This document shows positions 1 through 11,661 of a stretch of 64,000 bases of DNA, one piece after another. The notes below the pieces were generated by a model. That model was given only the letters and a program-made list of their open reading frames with translations, searched no databases and was not told the DNA's origin. Each line of letters begins with the position of its first letter. Positions within the stretch are counted from its first letter, which is position 1. The DNA comes from Chamaecyparis obtusa (Eukaryota > Streptophyta > Pinopsida > Cupressales > Cupressaceae), in the NCBI GenBank assembly GCA_027943335.1, contig BSBK01001119.1:1148501-1212500 (forward strand). The letters are read 5' to 3'. A program made the position numbers and the translations under genes.

Positions 1-311
1 ACTATAGTTTTGCTCGGCATATACTAACTTGGTCGACACTAACATCACTTAGCTTAAACATGATTTTTCCATTCTTTGCTCAGTTAAGCCTACCAGTTTA
101 GTATTTAGTCTTACTAAGATAAACAATACATTATCTCATCATAGTGCAACATAGTCAAGTACACTTTGTAGTATCAAGATAACTCAACCTTTCCCTAGGT
201 GCTATTGTTACCAACCTTGCTTAGCCCCTTAGCACACTCAAATAGATATAGTACTTTCCTAAGTAGCAACAGTCTTACCAATTAAGGTTTGACATCAATG
301 ACAATACAACA
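1..311 (-). repeat. Edge of a Copia-type LTR (minus strand)
   Basis: Read on the minus strand, this begins TGTTGTATTG at position 311 and soon contains CATTGATGTCAAAC, almost the same near-terminal motif as in the three other Copia LTRs of this window. It also shares ctcggtatatac-like words with the Copia-B LTR. The sequence changes at 311/312 into LINE coding sequence, as expected at an insertion boundary. The rest of the element would lie left of the window. No second LTR or target-site duplication can be seen, so this is an inference from terminal motifs. Confidence 0.5.
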
Positions 312-344
312 ATTGTTTCAATTCAGTTTCCAACAGCTAAACAG

Positions 345-1927
345 ATATGGAAAATCTTTGGTGAAGATAAGAAATGGAACTTGATAATTACAAGGAAATA
401 CCTTTATACTTCTCCTGCTCTTGAGGAATTTTTCTCTTCTAATCAATGGATAAATGGTTCTCAAATTTGGAATTGAATTCAAAATTTTAAGGATCTTGTT
501 TCTCGAGGTAAAAGGTGGAAACTGGGTGATGATAAGAAGATAAAGTTCTGGGATGATTGCTAGATGCTGGATATTACGTTGTCTAGTCTCCAAACTTTTA
601 GTCATTTGGTGGATAATTGTAAAGCCTCAATGGGGACTTTGGTGAGTGATTACTAGAGGAACCATTCTTGGATTAACCTCCAGGATTTGAACCCTCCTCT
701 TGAACCTATCAATTTGGTTCTGAAGGCATAGTTTGCTAGGGATGATATCTCAAACCAATTGGTTTGGGCCCATAACCTAGATGTAAGATATTCTATTTCT
801 TCTTCTATTTCTATTTTTTATAAATGATGTGAAAGCCCCTCCTAGAAAAAGGTGTGGGAGAAGTCCCTTATCCTTAAGATTAATATGTTCTATTGGTTAT
901 TTTTGAGAGACAAGATATTGACTACTGATAATTTATGTAAAAGAGGATTCTGTCTACCCAATAGATGCTATCTCTATCTTAATGAAGATGAATCCTCTTC
1001 ATACATCATCCTTCATTGTTCTTATTCCCTTGAGGTTTGGGCTAATATTTTTCAAAGGTGGAATGTTTTCTGGAGATTACCCAATTCTTTGTAGGAATTA
1101 TTTCTTCAATGGAGCTGTCTGGTATCTCATAATGCTTCTAGGAGGATGTGGGTGATTGTTTCTGCTCATCTAATTTGGAATATTTGGAAAGAATGCAATA
1201 ATTAGATCTTTAGGGACTTTCACTCTCCTCCTGGTGTGATTGGGGAAAAATTATTTATAAATGTGAATGAAAATATTCATTATCCTTAAAAGCTTCTCCT
1301 TTGATGGTTTCTTCCATTAAGGACCTAAGATTCATCAGAAACTGGAACATTACTAGTCTAGAATGTAAAAATAATAACAAGAGGGAATGTCTGGTCTGGT
1401 CCTCTCCTCCATTGGGATGGGTCAAAGCTAAATTTGATGGAGCTGCCAAAGGGAATCTGGGCCAAGATGAATTTGGTGATATTGTCAGGGATAATTATAG
1501 AAATTATATTTGGGCTATTGCGTTATCCTTGGGAGTTCAGACCAATCATGTGGCAAAAGCCATGGTATCTCTATAAAATATGAGGCTAGAAAGAGATCTT
1601 GGCTATAGGAAGGTCTGGCTAGAAGGAGATTCAAATAATATAATAAGATGTATCTATAAAAATACTAATTCTTCTTGGTCTATACATCATATTATTGAGG
1701 AGATGAAAAGTGCTATTTAAAGTTTTGAAATGTCTTATTTATCTCATGATTTTCATGAAACTAATAAGGTGGCTGATGACATTGCTAATTATGGGGTTAA
1801 AAAGGAAAAAATCATCAAGTTGAGAGGTGAAAAGGAAATGAATGAGGTAATAATTAACCTCATTAGATATTATAAAATTAACAATAAATTTGGGGTGATT
1901 CTAGCTAATCATGGAAAGGACATTTAG
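345..1927 (+). pseudogene. LINE (L1-type) ORF2 C-terminal half: zf-RVT and RNase H
   Basis: One frame runs from 345 to about 1300 and encodes the distal part of a plant LINE polyprotein. It includes the reverse-transcriptase zinc-binding region (about 852-1094, with CKRGF, C-Y-L-Y-L and ILHCSYSLEVW spacing). After a frameshift near 1290 a second frame (1301-1927) encodes a plant RVT_3-type RNase H, with FDGAAKG, EGDS and the final acidic site in NKVADD. The second catalytic position reads VAKAM where the family has VAEAM, so Glu is replaced by Lys. At least nine in-frame stops occur, several at expected Trp positions (WN* near 475, DDC* near 563). The RT catalytic domain itself is absent, because the sequence is cut off on the left by the LTR edge at 311. 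It is a dead 3' fragment. Confidence 0.8.
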
Positions 1928-2087
1928 TATCCTCGATCATGGTACTAGGTTAGAAAATCATCTAGAGAGGCGAAGAGTAACTAAGAAGGTTAATATAAAA
2001 AATTCTTTGTGGGTGTTAATTTTCATTGCTTCCTTTGTTTATAATTAAAAAAAGTACTTTTAGAGTTCTCATTATGTTACTATCAAG

Positions 2088-2186
2088 ATGGGAGGGGATT
2101 TGAAAAGAGAAGAGCCCATCTCCTGTGCTTGGAGGAAGGAGGAGAAGGTTTGGAGTATGATGAGTAAAGGAAGGGTCATGACCTTA
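2088..2186 (+). pseudogene. ORF-X, 5' fragment (split by Copia-A)
   Basis: An ATG at 2088 opens 33 codons without a stop, beginning MGGDLKREEP and ending at the Copia-A boundary. Removing Copia-A and one copy of the short target duplication joins codons ATG-ACC here to TAC-CCA at 15031 in the same frame, where an open reading frame continues for about 600 codons. That continuity is the main evidence that this is the start of ORF-X. The left flanking pentamer is cctta and the right one cctac, so the duplication is imperfect. No known domain is recognised in this fragment. Confidence 0.55.
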
Positions 2187-3399
2187 TGTTGGAATTGTTT
2201 GATTCTATGATGTTTATATTCATTTTTTTTTCATTGATGTCAACATATGTTTCAATAAGGGAATCCATAAGTTGTAGGTAGACTGGATAAATAGGTTACA
2301 AAGAATTGTACAGACATTGTACGATGACTTAGCTCCTGCGAGCTGATATTTGTGTAGCCTAACATGTTTAGTATTCACATTTTGTTTGAATATGTTTATA
2401 TGATCATTTTCTCTAGTTATGGATGAATTGACAAAGACTCGTTACAGGGCTAGCGACTAGGAAACTCATAGAGTTGGTCTCAGTATTTGCAGTATAAATG
2501 CAATGAGGAAATGAATTAAACCTTGCAAACTTGGGGAATATAAAAGGAAACATGGGATATTATACTATGTGATCTCAAAGTACTAGTATTATTGGTGACA
2601 TGATCTTTGGTATGTACTCCAATGAAGACTTATTTGGAAGCCGACAAAAGAGTGGTAGTGTGTTCTTGAATAATTAAGCATGGATTAATGTTGTAGCCAA
2701 CTATTTCATGATTTTTAATTGTTGTAATATTTTTAAGCATACCGTGTGTATCCTTGCATGGATCTATGTAATATTGTGTTTATAGGAGAGTTCCTATAAT
2801 GGCTGCCTCAGGAATTATGTTTGTAACTTGTATATAAGGAAGTCTTTCCTTGTAGTTGCAAAGTCATGAAGTATGTGGATTATGATGTGATCTTTTGGGC
2901 TGGAAGGACTGCTAATGTAGAGAAGAGGATTGTGCATTAAGACACAAGGATGGAACTATCTTGGTAGTGGATGTATTGGAAGCCAGTTTAGGTATTCATG
3001 ATGGTATTTCTTCAAATGTAGGATAGTGATTCCTGAAGGTGGATGTAACCTTCTCTTGTATTTCTATCTGTGACAAGTTGTAATACCTTTAACATGGTTT
3101 TGACTCCTAATAGGGTATTTCCTTTAACAAGGACTGTACTATTATAATAATCAGCTCCTAACATGCCTATAAATCTTTACCGGGTTACTATACTCATTAT
3201 ACTAATTTGTGGGCATCATTCCCACTGGGTTTTTCCCTTAACAAGGTTTTCCTCAAAAAAGAATATTGGTGTTATTGTGTTATGGTTTTTTTTTTCATTT
3301 AATTGAGCATAAGGTTATTATTGGAATTAATTTTAATAAGTTTTTCATCAACTGATTCATCCCCCCCTCTGAGTTGATTGGGACATTATTATTCTAACA
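2187..3399 (+). repeat. Copia-A 5' LTR
   Basis: This is 1213 bp, TGTTGGAATT to TTATTCTAACA. It matches 13823-15028 over its full length with scattered substitutions. It contains the CATTGATGTCAAC motif at 2232-2244, also found near the starts of the other Copia LTRs here. Poly-T tracts and caccccccct occur shortly before its 3' end. Confidence 0.9.
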
Positions 3400-3401
3400 A
3401 T

Positions 3402-3414
3402 TGGTATTAGAGTT
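3402..3414 (+). other. Copia-A primer-binding site (iMet tRNA type)
   Basis: TGGTATTAGAGTT lies three bases after the 5' LTR. It is the plant initiator-Met primer-binding site TGGTATCAGAGC with C-to-T type decay. Confidence 0.8.
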
Positions 3415-3454
3415 GTTGGTCCTTAGAGAGAAAGCTTGAACACTTGAGGAAAAA

Positions 3455-5090
3455 TGATGCAGAAGCATCATGGCATGGAAGGATTCCTATTGAAGACAAA
3501 TAACCATGGAGGAGCATAAGAGGATCTAAAAAAAAAAATTGGCATGTGTTAGAGCCAATCATGGCATTTGAAAACAATAAATGTAATAAGTTTGTATTAA
3601 ATCCTAAAGGGCTTGGTAAGGACCTTAGGATCATTAATGATGTAATAAGGGCATAATGTGAAAATGGATTGGATTAGGTTTTTAGAGTGTTTATGAATGT
3701 TTAATAAGTTCATTTGGATCTAAGACTAAAGATTCACCAAGCAATTAGTTGATTTATGCAACATATTGTAAGTTGGAAATTCAAATTTTTGAATTCCAAC
3801 GGTCACTTGAAAATAGGTAGGAAAATAGTTTTAAGCATGTTTTAGGATTAAATAAGATAAGTATCTGATCCAAATGATTTGGGATGGTTGAAATGGAGGT
3901 TATAAAACTTGTTTTGAGTCATTGTACGGAGATGTGCAATCAAGGATTTCATTGGTGTACAACTGAAGAAGAAATTGCCTAATAAAACTCAAATTTTACA
4001 GTTCATGATTTTGTCTTTGGCATAGTTGAAGTTTATTTTTGATTGTTTCATGTTTGGGATGCATTGAGACTTATTAATTCATTTTAAAAACTATTTAAAT
4101 GCTCTGAGAGAGTTATTGTTTCAAGCTTTTACCAATTGTGCTGTCTGGTTCTAGGGATTTAATGATTTACATTGACATTTTGGTCTTTTTAACATGAAAT
4201 GGTTCATTCCATGAATGATAACTCACCAATTCTCATGGAATGATCAATATATGACATGTAAATTTATCATCTAATATAATTTTATGTAGAGAGTAAAGGA
4301 AGGGCAGGTGATCACTGAGGTAAATGTGTGAAGGGTCACAAAAATCAGTTGGTTGTGAGAAACAAAAAATGATCTGTCTAAAGGAGGAGTGTTTTTAAGT
4401 ATTTGGAGAGTCTTGTAATGATTAATGGATGGTGAATCAACTATTAGTTGAGTCAGGAATTGAGTGGGGGGCGGTAATATATTTGTAAAACCCTTGATTT
4501 GAGGACTTGCTTGAGACCATTTTGGGGATTTTATGATTGTATTGGTTTGAGGATGAATCCAAGTTCATATTCCTTGTATTTGAAACATTTATAAATACTT
4601 TTGGGTGTCTTAGGGATTGGGGATGAGTAAAAATTATACTTTCTTTAGAAAAGAACCACTTTTTATGCTTGAATTAGAGGCACAATTTGAGAATCTACTT
4701 ACTGGTCCAAAACATCACATACTGCATTTTTGATATGTTGTCAAAAGGTGAAAAGGGTATCTAAAAACCTAATTATTTTGTTCAATTATTTGTAAATATT
4801 ATGAGTAAATTGTATTTCTATACCGCTAGAGACCTACTAGAGGGGCAATTAGGCCTATTTGGTAGTTTTGAGACTTTAGAGTGTTGGGTATTGCTTGGGG
4901 ACACATAACCTATCAAAAACCTTTAAATAAAACTTAAATCAACCAAATACAATCAGATTTTCTACTAGGAAGGTGTGTGAGAAGTTTCAAGTCACTTGAG
5001 GCTTGTAGGTTGTTTGGGTGTGGGCTTAAATAAATCAAATTTGAACCTTTAAGGAGTTGTTCTCAAACATCTACCCAAACCTCTGCATCA
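3455..5090 (+). repeat. Gypsy-A 5' LTR
   Basis: This is 1636 bp, starting TGATGCAGAAGC and ending CTCTGCATCA, so the termini form an eight-base inverted repeat. It aligns end to end with 7382-9013. The start resembles that of the solo LTR in Copia-B (TGATGTAGGAGCATC). Confidence 0.9.
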
Positions 5091-5092
5091 GG

Positions 5093-5105
5093 TGGTATCA
5101 GAGCC
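5093..5105 (+). other. Gypsy-A primer-binding site (iMet tRNA)
   Basis: TGGTATCAGAGCC starts two bases after the LTR and is a perfect copy of the common plant initiator-Met primer-binding site. Confidence 0.85.
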
Positions 5106-5307
5106 TAGGAGTATCCTAGGTGAATATTGTGAGGGGAGAATATTTTTATCTTTAGTGTATTGGATCCTTGGAGAAACCTTATAGTTGAGCATATTCTTTG
5201 AGGTGAGTTCCCGAGTTGAGCCTTGCATCAAGGAGACAAAGAGTGACAGTTGAAGGTAAAGAGGATGGATATTTGACAACATCAAGGAAAGGTTTTGAGG
5301 ATAAGTC

Positions 5308-6394
5308 ATGGCACATAAAAATAAGTTGGCAAGGGAGATAGAAATGTTGAGAGAAGAATTAGAAAAAGAGAGAATGGAAAATAGAGAACTAGAGGCTGCA
5401 AGGGAAAGAGAGGAAAGAAAAACAAGGAGGGAGAGATTGCAATTGATTGAGAGGATTAAAGAATTGGAGAAAGAGAAAATATAACCAAGGAGAGAATAAA
5501 TTCATGAAGAGAATCATGAGGAAGAAGGAGAAAACAATGAGGGACAAGAAAATAGGGGTCATGGAGAATAAAATGATCCCGAGGAGAGGAGATTCATAAG
5601 GATGATAAAAGTAGTGCAAGGTACAAGTCACAAGGGTACTACTGATTTAACTTTGTATCAAGGAAGAATGGAAAGTGAAGAAGTCTTGGGTTGGTTAGAA
5701 GCCCTAATTTTTTTTTGAGTTAGAAGACATGGATAAGAACAAGAAAGTTAGTTTTTCTAAGTCAAGGATGAGAGGTGCATCATTGAAATGGTGGACAAGT
5801 GTTCAATTAGTGAGAATGGCTAGAAGATTGAGAAGAATCACTAGTTGGGAGAGGATGAAAGGAATGGCCAAGAATCAATTCTTGCATAATGATTTTGTGA
5901 TACAAACAAAGAAGATGAGAATAAATTTGAAGCAAAGAGAAATGGATGTGATGGCATATACCAAGTAGTTACATAAGATGAGTATTAGAGGAGGATATGA
6001 GGAGGATGAGAAGATATCAAGATACATCAATGGACTTGGACTTAATGTTCAAGATGAGATCGGGACGAGTATACCAAAAATGATGGGGGAATGCCTTTAG
6101 CTTGTAGTGAGGGAAGACAAGAAGATAAAAAGGAAGCATGAGAGACAAAATAACAATAGAGGAGGATCTTCTATGAGAGGAAGAGGTAGAAGGAAAAATT
6201 CTAATTATTAAGGAAGCAATGATAGAGACAAGGACAAGAGGTCTACTTTAGAAACAAGAGGAGGATATAACAATAGAAGTGGAAGATTTGGAGGAGGAAG
6301 AGGAAGTTGAGTCTTTACAGGAAAGTGTTTTCATTGCAATGAGGTAGGTCATAAATATTTTAGGTGTCCTAAATGGAATGATTCAGATTAGATA
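5308..6394 (+). pseudogene. Gypsy-A gag
   Basis: An ATG at 5308 begins a highly charged coiled-coil-like segment (MAHKNKLAREIEMLREELEK), which meets a TAA at 5482. The retrotransposon gag core follows at about 5640-5970 (ALIFF region, LKWWTSVQ, TSWERMKGMAKNQFL), interrupted by stops near 5717 and 5967. A basic, Gly/Arg-rich segment (6150-6310) leads to a CCHC zinc knuckle at about 6319-6372 (CFHCNEVGHKYFRC), with all four ligands present. Gag would form the particle and bind RNA. The order coiled coil, core, basic tail, knuckle is normal for gypsy gag, but the stops make it non-functional. Confidence 0.8.
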
Positions 6395-6403
6395 AATAGA
6401 AGA

Positions 6404-6932
6404 GTGCATCTAGTTCATGAAGAAGAAGAGAAGCCTAAACCTAAGATACTACTACCAGAAGAAGGAGAATGTCTACTTATGAGGAAAGGAGAGTCACTAC
6501 CACAAAAAAGAATATTTAGATCAAAGTGTTTGGTTAAAGGAAAGGTATGTGCTTTTAATGTTGATTCAAGAGCACATAATAATATGGTTTTAGTTGATAT
6601 GGTGACTAAATTGAGATTGACAATAGTAGATCATCCTAACCCTTACAAGGCCACTTGGGTTAATCAAGTGATGAATGTAGAGGTTAGTTAGAGAGATCTT
6701 GTTGAAATTTCAATTTGGTCCTTATATTGATTAGGTAATGTGTGATTTCATACCAATGACTTGTGGGCATATGATATTGGGTAGACCTTGGCAATGTGCT
6801 AGGAGAACTTTTTATGATGGCTATTCTAACACTTATATTGTGCATAAGGGTAGAGAAAGATATAAATTAAAACCTTTAACTTGCAAGAGGAATGAGAATA
6901 TCATCATGTGTTTTGGAGACAAGATTTTTTAG
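6404..6932 (+). pseudogene. Gypsy-A aspartic protease
   Basis: Two fragments represent a gypsy protease. The first (6404-6691) holds the active-site region, reading NVDSRAHNN where the family has DSGATHN, so the catalytic Gly is replaced by Arg and Thr is lost. The second (6738-6932) holds the C-terminal ILGRPW motif followed by the usual YKLKPL strand. A stop and a short gap separate them. The protease would have cut the gag polyprotein. It is the last recognisable domain before the 3' end of the element. Confidence 0.75.
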
Positions 6933-7370
6933 GGTGAGGAGGAGTATGATATTGGTTGGGTTCATCAAGAACTACAAAACAAAATTCTGGTCATGAATGG
7001 GTAGCAAAACAATCTTAAAAATCAGAATAGTTTGAACTTTGAGAGCATCAAAGTTGGGGGTATTGATTTCTATATCCAAAGAGGTAATATAAGAGGTGTT
7101 GATAAGATGTTGAAGAATAATAATATTCAAGGAAATGGAAGAAATGATAGGGTAAAAGGAGCAAAATAAATCAGGCAGCAAGGTCTTAGAATGGGATAGT
7201 CAAAACTATGTTTTCAATCTGATGTTTTGTGTGATGATAATGCAAGTTGGAATAAGAGGAAATAAGTGACTTTGGGAGAGTTCATATCTTATCCAAGGAA
7301 TCAAAGAAAAGGAGTCAAGTGGAAAGGTCCTTGGAAGATGTCTAAATCTTGGGACAAGAGTTTCTTTCAA
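6933..7370 (+). other. Gypsy-A segment between protease and polypurine tract
   Basis: About 440 bp with no recognisable domain. A broken frame near the end reads GEFISYPRNQRKGVKWKG, which I do not recognise. This is where RT, RNase H and integrase would be in a full element. They are missing without trace. Confidence 0.6.
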
Positions 7371-7381
7371 GGAGGGGAGAA
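7371..7381 (+). other. Gypsy-A polypurine tract
   Basis: GGAGGGGAGAA directly precedes the 3' LTR and would prime plus-strand DNA synthesis. Confidence 0.75.
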
Positions 7382-9013
7382 TGATGCAGGAGCATCATGG
7401 CATGAAAAGATTCCTCTTGAAGGAAAATAACCATGGAGGAGCATACGAGGATCTAAAAAAATAAATTGGCATGTGTTAGATCCAATCATGGCATTTGAAA
7501 AAAATAAATGTAATAAGTTTGTATTAAATCCTAAAGGGCCTGGTAAGGACCTTAGGATCATTAATGATGTAATAAGGGCATAATGTGAAAATGGATTGGA
7601 TTAGGTCTTTAGAGTGTTTGGGAATTTTTAATAAGTTCATTTGGATCTAAGACCAAAGATGCACCAAGAAATTAGTTGATTTATGCAACATATTGTAAGT
7701 TGGAAATTCAAATTTTTGAATTCCAATGGTCACTTGAAATTAGGTGGGAAAATAGTTATAAGTATGTTTTAGGATAAAATAAGAAAATTAATCAATCCAA
7801 ATCAGTTGGGATGGTTGAAATGGAGGTTATAAAACTTTTTTTGAGCCATTTTACAAAGATGTGCAATCAAGGATTTCACTAGTGTACGACATAAGAAGAA
7901 ATTGCCTAATAAAACTTAGATTTTGTAGTTCATTATGTTGTCTTTGACATAGTTGAAGTTTTTTTGTTGATTGTTTCATGTTTGGGATGAATTTATAATT
8001 ATTAATTTTTGTCAAAACCATTTTAAATGCTCAGAGAAAGTGATTGTTTCAAGCTTTTACCAATTGTGTTGACTGGTTCTAGGGATTTACTGATTTACAT
8101 TGACATTTTGGTCTTTTTAACATGAAATGGTTCATTCCATGAATGATAAATCACTGATTCTCATGGAATGAATAATATATGACATGTAAATTTATCATCT
8201 AACATAATTTTATGCAAAGAGTAAAGGAAGGGTTGTGATCACCTAGGTAAATGTGTGAAGGGTCACAAAAATCGGTTGGTTGTGAGCAACATAAAAAAAT
8301 ATATATGAAGGAGGGGTGTTTTTAAGTATTTGGAGAGTCTTTTTATGATGAATGGATGCTGAAATAACTCTTAGTTGAGTCAAGAATTGAGTGGGGGTAA
8401 GATATTTGTAAAACCCTTGATTTGAGGGCTTGCTTGAGACCATTTTGAGAATTTTATGATTACATTGGTTTGATGATCAATCCAAGTTCATATTACTTTA
8501 ATTTGAACCATTCATAAATAATTTTGAGAGTATTAGGGCTTGGGGATGAGTAAAAATTATACTTGCTTTGGAAAAGAACCACTTTTTATGCTTGAATTAG
8601 AGGCACAATTAGAGAATCTACTTACTGGTCCAAAACATCACATACTGAGTTTTTGATATGTTATCAAATGGTGGAAAGGGTGTTTTAAAACCTAATTAGT
8701 TTATTTAATTCTTTGGAAATATTGTGAGTAAATTGTACTTCTATACTGGTGGAGACCTACTAGAGGGGCAATTAGGCCCATTTGGTAGTTTTAAGACTTT
8801 GGAGTGTTGGGTATTGCTTAGGGACACATAACCTATCAAAACCCTTTGAATCCAACTTAAATCAACCAAATACAATCAGATTTTCTACTAGGAAGGTGTG
8901 TGAGAAGTTTTAAGTCACTGGAGCCTTGTAGGTTATTTGGGTGTGGGCTTAAACAAATCAAATTTGAACCTTTAAGGAGTTGTTCTCAAACATCCACCCA
9001 AAGCTCTACATCA
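7382..9013 (+). repeat. Gypsy-A 3' LTR
   Basis: This is 1632 bp, TGATGCAGGAGC to CTCTACATCA. It is a close copy of 3455-5090 with scattered substitutions and small indels; the terminal CTGCATCA has become CTACATCA. Confidence 0.9.
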
Positions 9014-9026
9014 AAAAGTATCCACG

Positions 9027-9915
9027 ATGTCTTACTTCAAGAAAGAGAGTCCCAAGTTTGATGTAGAAAAAATTGATGCATGGAAGGAAAAGACAAAGAC
9101 ACATTTATTCTGTTTGGGAGTGGATTACTGGTTAATAACTAAGAAAGATGTCACACTCAAGGCTGAAGATGATTTGGAAGACTATATTAATATAACTGAT
9201 GAAGAAAAGAAACTATTTTAGTACAACATGATAGCTAGAGAAGCATTGATAAAGGTATTATATGAATGTGAATTCATTGAGATCAAAGATCTAGAGAAAG
9301 CACATGATATATGGGAAAGAATGATAGCATTGTATGAAGGAGATACATATACAAAAAGAGCCAAACTAGATAATTGGAGAGCTAGGATGGAATCACTTCA
9401 GATGAAAGAAGATGAAATAGTAAGGATATTTGTTCAGAGGGTTATTGAACGTATGACATGAATCAAGAAAAATGGAGGAACCTATTTTGAGGAAGTCATT
9501 GCAAAGATACTGAGATCTTTGACACTAGCTTACAGAACTAAAGTGCATGCTATAGAAGAGACCATTCCATTGATAAATATATTCACAAGAGAGATGCTAG
9601 TGTCTAAGATAAAAATATTTGAGATCACAGAGCTTAAGGAGGCCTTACCAAAACATAGACATAGATGTTGGATCAAATTTTGTAGGTTCTAGCAGAACAA
9701 GCAAATGCAACGAAGAACTAGGAGAATATGCTGAGCAATGGAAGAAAATAAAAAAGCTAAAAAATAGTGTGGATGAAAAGATCTTAGCCATGATCACAAG
9801 AAGAGAAAGGAAAGGTCAAGGTAAGTTTGAAGGAAAATTACCTCTTAGATTATTTAATTGCAATAAGGTTGGTCATTTTGCTTCTGGATGTCCAATTAGG
9901 GTTCCTAAGCATTAA
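9027..9915 (+). pseudogene. Copia-A gag (UBN2-like) with CCHC knuckle
   Basis: The ATG at 9027 (MSYFKKESPKFD) starts a copia gag of the UBN2 type. It runs in one frame to about 9640 with TAG at 9219 and TGA at 9459, both explained by C-to-T changes in Gln and Arg codons. After a frameshift a second frame (9619-9915) ends in the zinc knuckle LFNCNKVGHFASGC, with all four CCHC ligands. The start lies only 13 bp after the Gypsy-A insertion, so Gypsy-A separated this gag from its leader and promoter. Confidence 0.8.
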
Positions 9916-10093
9916 CCCAAGTATGGGAAATATATTAAGGATAAGGAATGATACTATCCTAATGATGGTGTACCTAATGATGATGATGATATAAATGATA
10001 TACTTGGATTTGTGGCAATCAAAGAGGAAGACCCTATTCATGAAGAAAAGGCATTAGTATCTCATGTTGAGAAGAGAGTTAATTTGATCATAG

Positions 10094-10428
10094 TGTTACA
10101 AGTAGTGATTGCCGTTGCACCAAAAGATCAACCTTTTAATGCCCGATACAACCACTAGACTTATAGAAGATACATGAGGCTCTTAAACCATGTCACAAAT
10201 CTCAAGGGGAGTGCTGACCATTTTTCCAACAATCTCCCCCTCAGTGTTACCCGAGGGGATTCAAACCTGTGACCAAGCTCTAACACCACTTGTTACAAGT
10301 AGTGGTTGCCGTTGCACCAAAATATTAACCTTTAAATGCCTGATACAACCACTAGACTTATAGAAGACACATGAGGCTGTTAAACAATGTCACAAATCCT
10401 GAGGGGAGCACTGACCATTTTTCCAACA
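10094..10428 (-). mobile_element. TRIM/SMART miniature LTR retrotransposon
   Basis: Two 138-bp direct repeats (10094-10231 and 10291-10428; about 90% identical by eye) flank 59 bp. Outer ends are TGTTA and AACA. A perfect 5-bp target duplication, catag, is present at 10089-10093 and 10429-10433. On the minus strand the internal segment starts with a primer-binding-like TGGTGTTAGAGC two bases after its 5' repeat and ends with the polypurine tract GAGGGGGAGA directly before its 3' repeat. These features define a TRIM, a tiny non-coding LTR element moved by another element's proteins. Removing it and one catag restores the protease frame of Copia-A. Confidence 0.9.
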
Positions 10429-10433
10429 CATAG

Positions 10434-10740
10434 ATAGTGGGTGCTCACAAAATGTGATAGGGGATACAAATAGATTCATTAAACTAAATAAGTATGATGG
10501 TGGTGTTGTCATACTTGGTGAAAATACTCCTAATATGATTTATGGAAAATGATCTATCACTTTGGATGGTAAAACTAATACTGATGATGTTTTGTTTGTT
10601 GATGGTTTGAAACCATAATATATTAAGTGTTGGTCAATTGGTAGACAAGGGTTATCATTTAAAATGAAATGATGGACATTGTATAATAAAAAGTGCTAAA
10701 GGAGATCTGATTGCATCTGGTACAAAGAAAAAAGGTAATG
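10434..10740 (+). pseudogene. Copia-A protease, 3' part (broken by the TRIM)
   Basis: Directly after the TRIM the frame reads (D)SGCSQNVIGD, the copia protease active site normally written DSGCSHHMTGD. The catalytic Asp codon GAT is split after its first base by the insertion; the five bases catag overlap the two codons. Downstream KYDGGVVILGEN and VDGLKP are typical of the copia protease and its linker to the integrase zinc region. Stops at about 10548, 10617 and 10671 add to the damage. Confidence 0.78.
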
Positions 10741-10748
10741 TATTTCAG

Positions 10749-11661
10749 TTGAACCCTACTAAGGTAAGTTGTTTTGTTACTAAAATTGATGATAGTTGGT
10801 TGTGGCACATAAGGTTTTGTCACGTAAAATTTGATAATATTGTAAAGGCAAGTAACATTGATGCAATCAGAGATCTACCTAAGATTGTGAAGCCAACTAA
10901 CACAACATGCAGAGAATTTTTAATGGGAAAAAAATCAAGGGGTAGCTTTCATAGAAAGACATTTTCAACCAGAAACAAGTTGGATTTGATCCATACAGAC
11001 CTATGTGAACCTACTCAAACTAGGTCATACTTTGGAGACATGTATTTCATAATCTATATTGATGATTATTGTAAGTTGATGTGGGTAGGATTTCTTAGAG
11101 AGAAATCAGAGGATTTTGAGAAATTCAAGTTCTTCAAAGAAAAAGTAGAAACAAAGACAGGTTCAAGGATCAAATACTTGAGATTAGATAGAGGCGGTGA
11201 ATTTAAATAAGGTGAATATAATGCTTTCTATGAAGAACATGGTATATTAAGGCATACATCTGCACCTAGGACACCACAAAATAATGATGTAGCTAAGAGA
11301 AGAAACATGCCAGTTATTGATGCTGTGAGGACTATGTTAATTGAGGTAAGATTTGTACACATGCATTGGAGAGAGGTAGTCAACATCACAGTGTATACAA
11401 TAAATAAAGTTCATATCATATATGGTATTGATAAGACACCCAATGATTTATGGTATGATCATACTCCTATTAATTATTTTAGAATTTTTTGGTAGTAAAT
11501 GTTACATTAGAAGGGATGATAGCATAGAGAAGTTTGATGCAAGAATTGATGAAGGTATATTCATTGGATATTCCACAAAAAGAAAGGCATATAGATGTTA
11601 TAGTTTGAGAAAAAGGAGGATGATTGAAAGTACAAATGTAAGGGTTGATGAAAATTTTTAG
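10749..11661 (+). pseudogene. Copia-A integrase
   Basis: The GAG_pre-integrase region has WHIRFCH and a zinc-binding remnant TCREFLMGK, in which the second Cys of C-x2-C is replaced by Phe. The catalytic core follows with HTDLCEP (first Asp) and RLDRGGEF (second Asp), a TAA at 11208, then TPQNNDVAKRRN where the family has NGVVERKN, so the catalytic Glu is now Lys. The C-terminal part (11422-11661) is in another frame after an indel near 11480 and includes DEGIFIGYSTKRKAYRCY. Lesions in the zinc site and the active site would prevent DNA joining. Confidence 0.82.

Larger units (their letters stand above)
3455..9013 (+). mobile_element. Gypsy-A: non-autonomous gag-protease LTR element inside Copia-A
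   Basis: Long direct LTRs (3455-5090 and 7382-9013) flank only 2.3 kb of internal sequence. That sequence holds a primer-binding site, a gag with a CCHC knuckle, a gypsy-type protease, then about 440 bp and a polypurine tract. There is no reverse transcriptase, RNase H or integrase. The element lies between the Copia-A primer-binding site and its gag start. Flanks are aaaaa (3450-3454) and aaaag (9014-9018), a four-of-five target duplication. The layout matches the TR-GAG or internally deleted class, which needs enzymes from a relative. Confidence 0.88.

Noticed and set aside
10232..10290. tRNA B-box-like ggtttgaatccc on the minus strand
   Set aside because: There is no A-box, no cloverleaf and no anticodon arm. 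It sits in the TRIM core beside the primer-binding site and is better read as complement to tRNA.
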